From Treponema sp. (GTDB lineage: Bacteria > Spirochaetota > Spirochaetia > Treponematales > Breznakiellaceae), in contig JAIRRR010000097.1 of the NCBI GenBank assembly GCA_031255875.1, positions 1 to 7,162 of the forward strand: a DNA stretch of 7,162 bases. Reading direction: 5' to 3'. The translations under genes and the position numbers were made by a program. Under the pieces are notes generated by a model. It saw nothing but the letters and a program-made list of their open reading frames with translations, was not told the origin of the DNA and did not search any database. Below, one piece after another: positions 4,317 to 7,162 of this stretch; the stretch's first letter is position 1, and the number at the start of each line of letters is the position of its first letter.

Positions 4317-7162
4317 ATGAACATTGCGGGTTATTCCGTTAAACGGCCGGTTACTATTGTAGTGCTTTACGCGTTAGCCCTGGGAATAGCCGCCACGCTG
4401 GTTCCCAATCTGGCGGTGGATCTGTACCCCTCCGCGTCGCGCCCGGTTCTCTCGGTGTTTACCCGCTTTCCGGGCGCGGGGCCTTTGGACGTGGAGCGGA
4501 ACGTGACCGAGAGGCTGGAAAGGTCCCTCTCGGCCTCCCGGGGCCTTACCAACATGACCAGTAACTCCCAGTTTGAGTCGAGTTTTATCAATCTGGAATT
4601 TGCCTACGGCACGGACATGGACAAGGCCGTGACCGACGCGCAGACCCTGCTGAACCGGCTGGTCAATTCCCTTCCCGACGGGGTGGAGACGCCGACGGTG
4701 CGCCGCTTCGACATGAGCGCCATGCCTATCATGCGCCTCGTGGTGCGGGGCAATTACCCGCCCGATCAGCTGCGGCTTTTTGCCGAGGACGAGATCCAGT
4801 CCGCGATTGAGCGTATCGAGGGAGTCGCGGCGGCGGAAGTTACCGGCGGCACCACCCAGGTCGTAAAAGTGGCGGTTTCGCTCAACAGGCTCGCCGCCTT
4901 CAACCTGACCCTGGCGGACGTTTCCTCGGCCCTGAAAGGCCAGAGCATACTTTCCTCCGGGGGCAGCCTGCGCCGGGGGGAGCGGGAATACCAGATCATG
5001 ACGGAGGAAGAGCTGGCAAGCGTTGACCAGATTAAGCGCGTGGTGGTAAAGACCGTTAGCCTGGGCGATACCGGCGCCGGCCGGGCGAACCGTTCCCAGG
5101 TGGTGCGCCTTGAGGATATTGCCGATGTAAGCCTGGGCTACAATGACAACGCGGCCCGCGTTTACGTGAACGGGCAGAGCGGGGTCTATATCCAGGTAAC
5201 CAGCGAGAGCGACAGCAACCAGGTTAAGGTTGCCGGCAGGGTGAGGGCGGCGCTTGCGGAGATCAACGGCGAACTGCCCCGGGGCATAACCCTCGAAGTC
5301 CTCTCGGACAACACGACCATGATAAGGGCGACGATGAACCAGGTATACACCAACGCCTTGCAGGGGGCGCTGCTGGCCATGCTGGTATTGCTGATCTTCC
5401 TGCGGAATATCAAAGGCACCATGATCATCGGCCTGTCCATCCCTGTTTCGATTCTGCTTACCATTATGTTCATGTCGGTATTCGGTTTTACGCTGAACCT
5501 TCTTACCATGACCGGGCTTATCATGGGGCTGGGCATGACGATGGACGGCTCCATCATCATTCTGGAAAATGTCCACAGTTACCGCGAGCGGGGGGCCAAG
5601 CCGGATGTCGCCGCGATACTGGGAAGCCGGGAAATGCTCCGGGCGATTATCGCGTCTTCCGCTACCACCCTGTGCGTGTTCATCCCGCTCATCATTTACA
5701 AAAACGATCTTGAGATGATGGGGCAGATGTTCAGCGATCTTATCTTTACGGTGGTGATCTCGCTGATCTGCTCCCTCGTGGTGGCGATTACCCTGGTGCC
5801 GAGCCTCTGCGGCGCTATCCTCAAGCTCAACACCCGCAGGCAGAAGCCCCTTAAGAACCGTTTCCTGCGGGCCGCCGACGACGGGATGGAGAACTTCTTC
5901 CGGAGAATGGAAAATGCCTACCGTTCGGCCCTGGATTACTGCCTCTCGCACCGGCTCCTCGTAACCGGCCTTGTGGTGCTGGTGCTCGCGTTCTCCCTGA
6001 TCCAGTTCGGCGGCATCGGGCTGAATATGTTTATACGCACCCGCACCGACGACAACGTGAATATCAACGTGTCCATGCCGCAGGGGACGGCGATTGATGT
6101 AACGGAAAAAATGCTTTTTGATCTTGAGGAAATTATCAGGGGAGAAGTGCAGGGCTACCGGAACATTATCCTTACCGCCCGGCGCAGCGGGAACAACCAG
6201 GGTTCCATACAGATTACCCTGCCGCCCCCGGCCGAGCAGATCGACACCCCGGACGAAATTATGAGAAAGCTCGGCCCCTACACCGCGTCCATGCCCGGCG
6301 CAAGGGTAAGTTTCCGGGCCGGGCGGAACATGGGGAATACTTCCGCAGTGGAAATAGCGGTCAGCTCCCGGAATTACGACGCCATACAGGATACGGCGCA
6401 GGAAATACTGCACATCATAACCCGCTACCTTCCCGAAGTGGAAAACCCCGTTGTCAATATTGACGAGGGCGCCCCCCAGCTTACCGTGGAGATTGACCGC
6501 GAGCGGGCCGCCGCGCTGGGCATATCCCTTTCGTCAATAGCCTCGGAAATCAGGACCGCCATGGACGGCAGTACCGCTACCACCATGAGCCAGGGGAGCC
6601 GGCTGTTAAACGTAAATGTAATGCTGCGCGATTCGGACCGGGCGGGGCTGCCGAATCTGGACGCGGTATTTGTACTCAGCAGATCCGGGCAGCGCGTATC
6701 CCTTTCCAATGTGGCAAGGATAGCCGAAAACCGGGCGCCCTCTTCCATACGCCGGGAAAAGCAGGAGCGGGTCGTCCGGATCACGGGCGATCTGCCCCCG
6801 GGGATTGCCGCGACGGACATGCAAAGGCGGCTTGAGGACACGGTCAGGGAATACCTGGTTCCCAACGAGGACGTTACGGTCCGCTACCTTGGGGAGGCGC
6901 AGGAGATCAACACCTATATCTGGCGTTACGTGATCATCATCGCGACCGCGGTATTCCTGGTCTTCGGTGTAATGGCAAGCCAGTTTGAATCTTTTGTCGA
7001 TCCCCTCATCATCTTCTTCTCGATACCGCTGCTCTTTATCGGGGTTATCTGGATATACAAGCTGACCGGCCAGGCCATGTCCATGTTCTCGGTAGTGGGG
7101 ATTGTGGCGCTGGTCGGCGTGGTGGTGAACAACGGCATCGTGCTTGTTGACTACACCAACAC
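4317..7162 (+). CDS. RND efflux pump permease, C-terminus beyond the window
   Basis: An inner-membrane proton-driven exporter of the AcrB/ACR_tran family; 948 residues are visible and perhaps 80-100 (TM11-TM12 and tail) are missing. GGAGGG (4305-4310) lies 6 bases before the ATG. TM1 is at about 11-30. The first periplasmic porter domain follows (about 31-338, including SVFTRFPGAGPLDVE at 46-60). TM2-TM6 lie between about 340 and 500, TM7 at 544-565, the second periplasmic domain at about 566-865, and TM8-TM10 between 868 and 946. The TM4 motif reads GLGMTMDGSIIILEN (404-418). Asp410 aligns with AcrB Asp407, while Gly411 replaces Asp408. In TM10, VNNGIVLVDY (937-946) has Asn where AcrB has Lys940. 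A periplasmic domain this large, split in two, fits the HAE class; the substrate cannot be told. No frameshift or stop interrupts the frame. Confidence 0.96.
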   Translation, partial: MNIAGYSVKRPVTIVVLYALALGIAATLVPNLAVDLYPSASRPVLSVFTRFPGAGPLDVERNVTERLERSLSASRGLTNMTSNSQFESSFINLEFAYGTDMDKAVTDAQTLLNRLVNSLPDGVETPTVRRFDMSAMPIMRLVVRGNYPPDQLRLFAEDEIQSAIERIEGVAAAEVTGGTTQVVKVAVSLNRLAAFNLTLADVSSALKGQSILSSGGSLRRGEREYQIMTEEELASVDQIKRVVVKTVSLGDTGAGRANRSQVVRLEDIADVSLGYNDNAARVYVNGQSGVYIQVTSESDSNQVKVAGRVRAALAEINGELPRGITLEVLSDNTTMIRATMNQVYTNALQGALLAMLVLLIFLRNIKGTMIIGLSIPVSILLTIMFMSVFGFTLNLLTMTGLIMGLGMTMDGSIIILENVHSYRERGAKPDVAAILGSREMLRAIIASSATTLCVFIPLIIYKNDLEMMGQMFSDLIFTVVISLICSLVVAITLVPSLCGAILKLNTRRQKPLKNRFLRAADDGMENFFRRMENAYRSALDYCLSHRLLVTGLVVLVLAFSLIQFGGIGLNMFIRTRTDDNVNINVSMPQGTAIDVTEKMLFDLEEIIRGEVQGYRNIILTARRSGNNQGSIQITLPPPAEQIDTPDEIMRKLGPYTASMPGARVSFRAGRNMGNTSAVEIAVSSRNYDAIQDTAQEILHIITRYLPEVENPVVNIDEGAPQLTVEIDRERAAALGISLSSIASEIRTAMDGSTATTMSQGSRLLNVNVMLRDSDRAGLPNLDAVFVLSRSGQRVSLSNVARIAENRAPSSIRREKQERVVRITGDLPPGIAATDMQRRLEDTVREYLVPNEDVTVRYLGEAQEINTYIWRYVIIIATAVFLVFGVMASQFESFVDPLIIFFSIPLLFIGVIWIYKLTGQAMSMFSVVGIVALVGVVVNNGIVLVDYTN

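Noticed and set aside
4374..6413. Open frame of 679 codons antisense to the pump gene
   Set aside because: Its triplets line up exactly with the sense codons, so it stays open simply because the pump gene uses almost no TTA, CTA or TCA codons; its stop is the complement of the TTA for Leu20. The translation is rich in His, Gln, Arg and Gly, as expected of a shadow frame.

Overview
The window looks like chromosomal DNA of a GC-rich diderm (outer-membrane) bacterium. It carries a three-gene envelope efflux system (outer-membrane factor, periplasmic adaptor, RND pump) and a lipoprotein with a relaxed lipobox of the spirochaete kind. A spirochaete, perhaps Treponema-like, is my best guess. It rests on the lipobox, the minimal adaptor and the style of the GC-rich intergenic sequence, so it is not firm. 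I see no rRNA, tRNA, CRISPR, integrase or transposase.

Left part, minus strand: the first codons of an unrecognised gene leave the window at base 1 (start at 63). A 139-base gap with a hairpin repeat follows. Then comes a 370-residue SH3-domain lipoprotein gene (203-1315) with a strong ribosome binding site and a good sigma-70-type promoter at 1356-1385.

Middle, 1316-1919: a 604-base divergent intergenic region. It holds the lipoprotein promoter, two sets of dyads (1336-1353 and 1435-1512), a perfect 18-bp inverted repeat (1571-1616), an extremely GC-rich block full of small hairpins (1617-1800) that is probably an interspersed repeat, and an AT-richer promoter and operator-like segment (1801-1919) in front of the efflux operon. 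I see no convincing protein gene in it.

Right part, plus strand: a tight operon of a TolC-family outer-membrane factor (1920-3236), a possible 21-codon mini-cistron (3233-3298), an RND periplasmic adaptor (3295-4314) and an RND inner-membrane permease (4317 to beyond the right edge). Both junctions of the mini-cistron are ATGA overlaps, and the adaptor-to-pump gap is 2 bases, so the genes are probably co-transcribed and translationally coupled. By family knowledge the pump takes substrate from the inner membrane or periplasm using the proton gradient, the adaptor bridges, and the TolC-like trimer forms the exit duct. No local regulator lies in the window and the substrate cannot be read from the sequence.

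The most notable points are the mini-cistron with its double ATGA coupling, an adaptor that seems to lack the usual helical hairpin, a pump with an altered proton-relay motif (Asp-Gly in TM4, Asn-Asn in TM10), the perfect 18-bp dyad next to the GC-rich block, and a twin-arginine-like motif in front of the lipoprotein signal. I found no clear evidence of a wholly new system.
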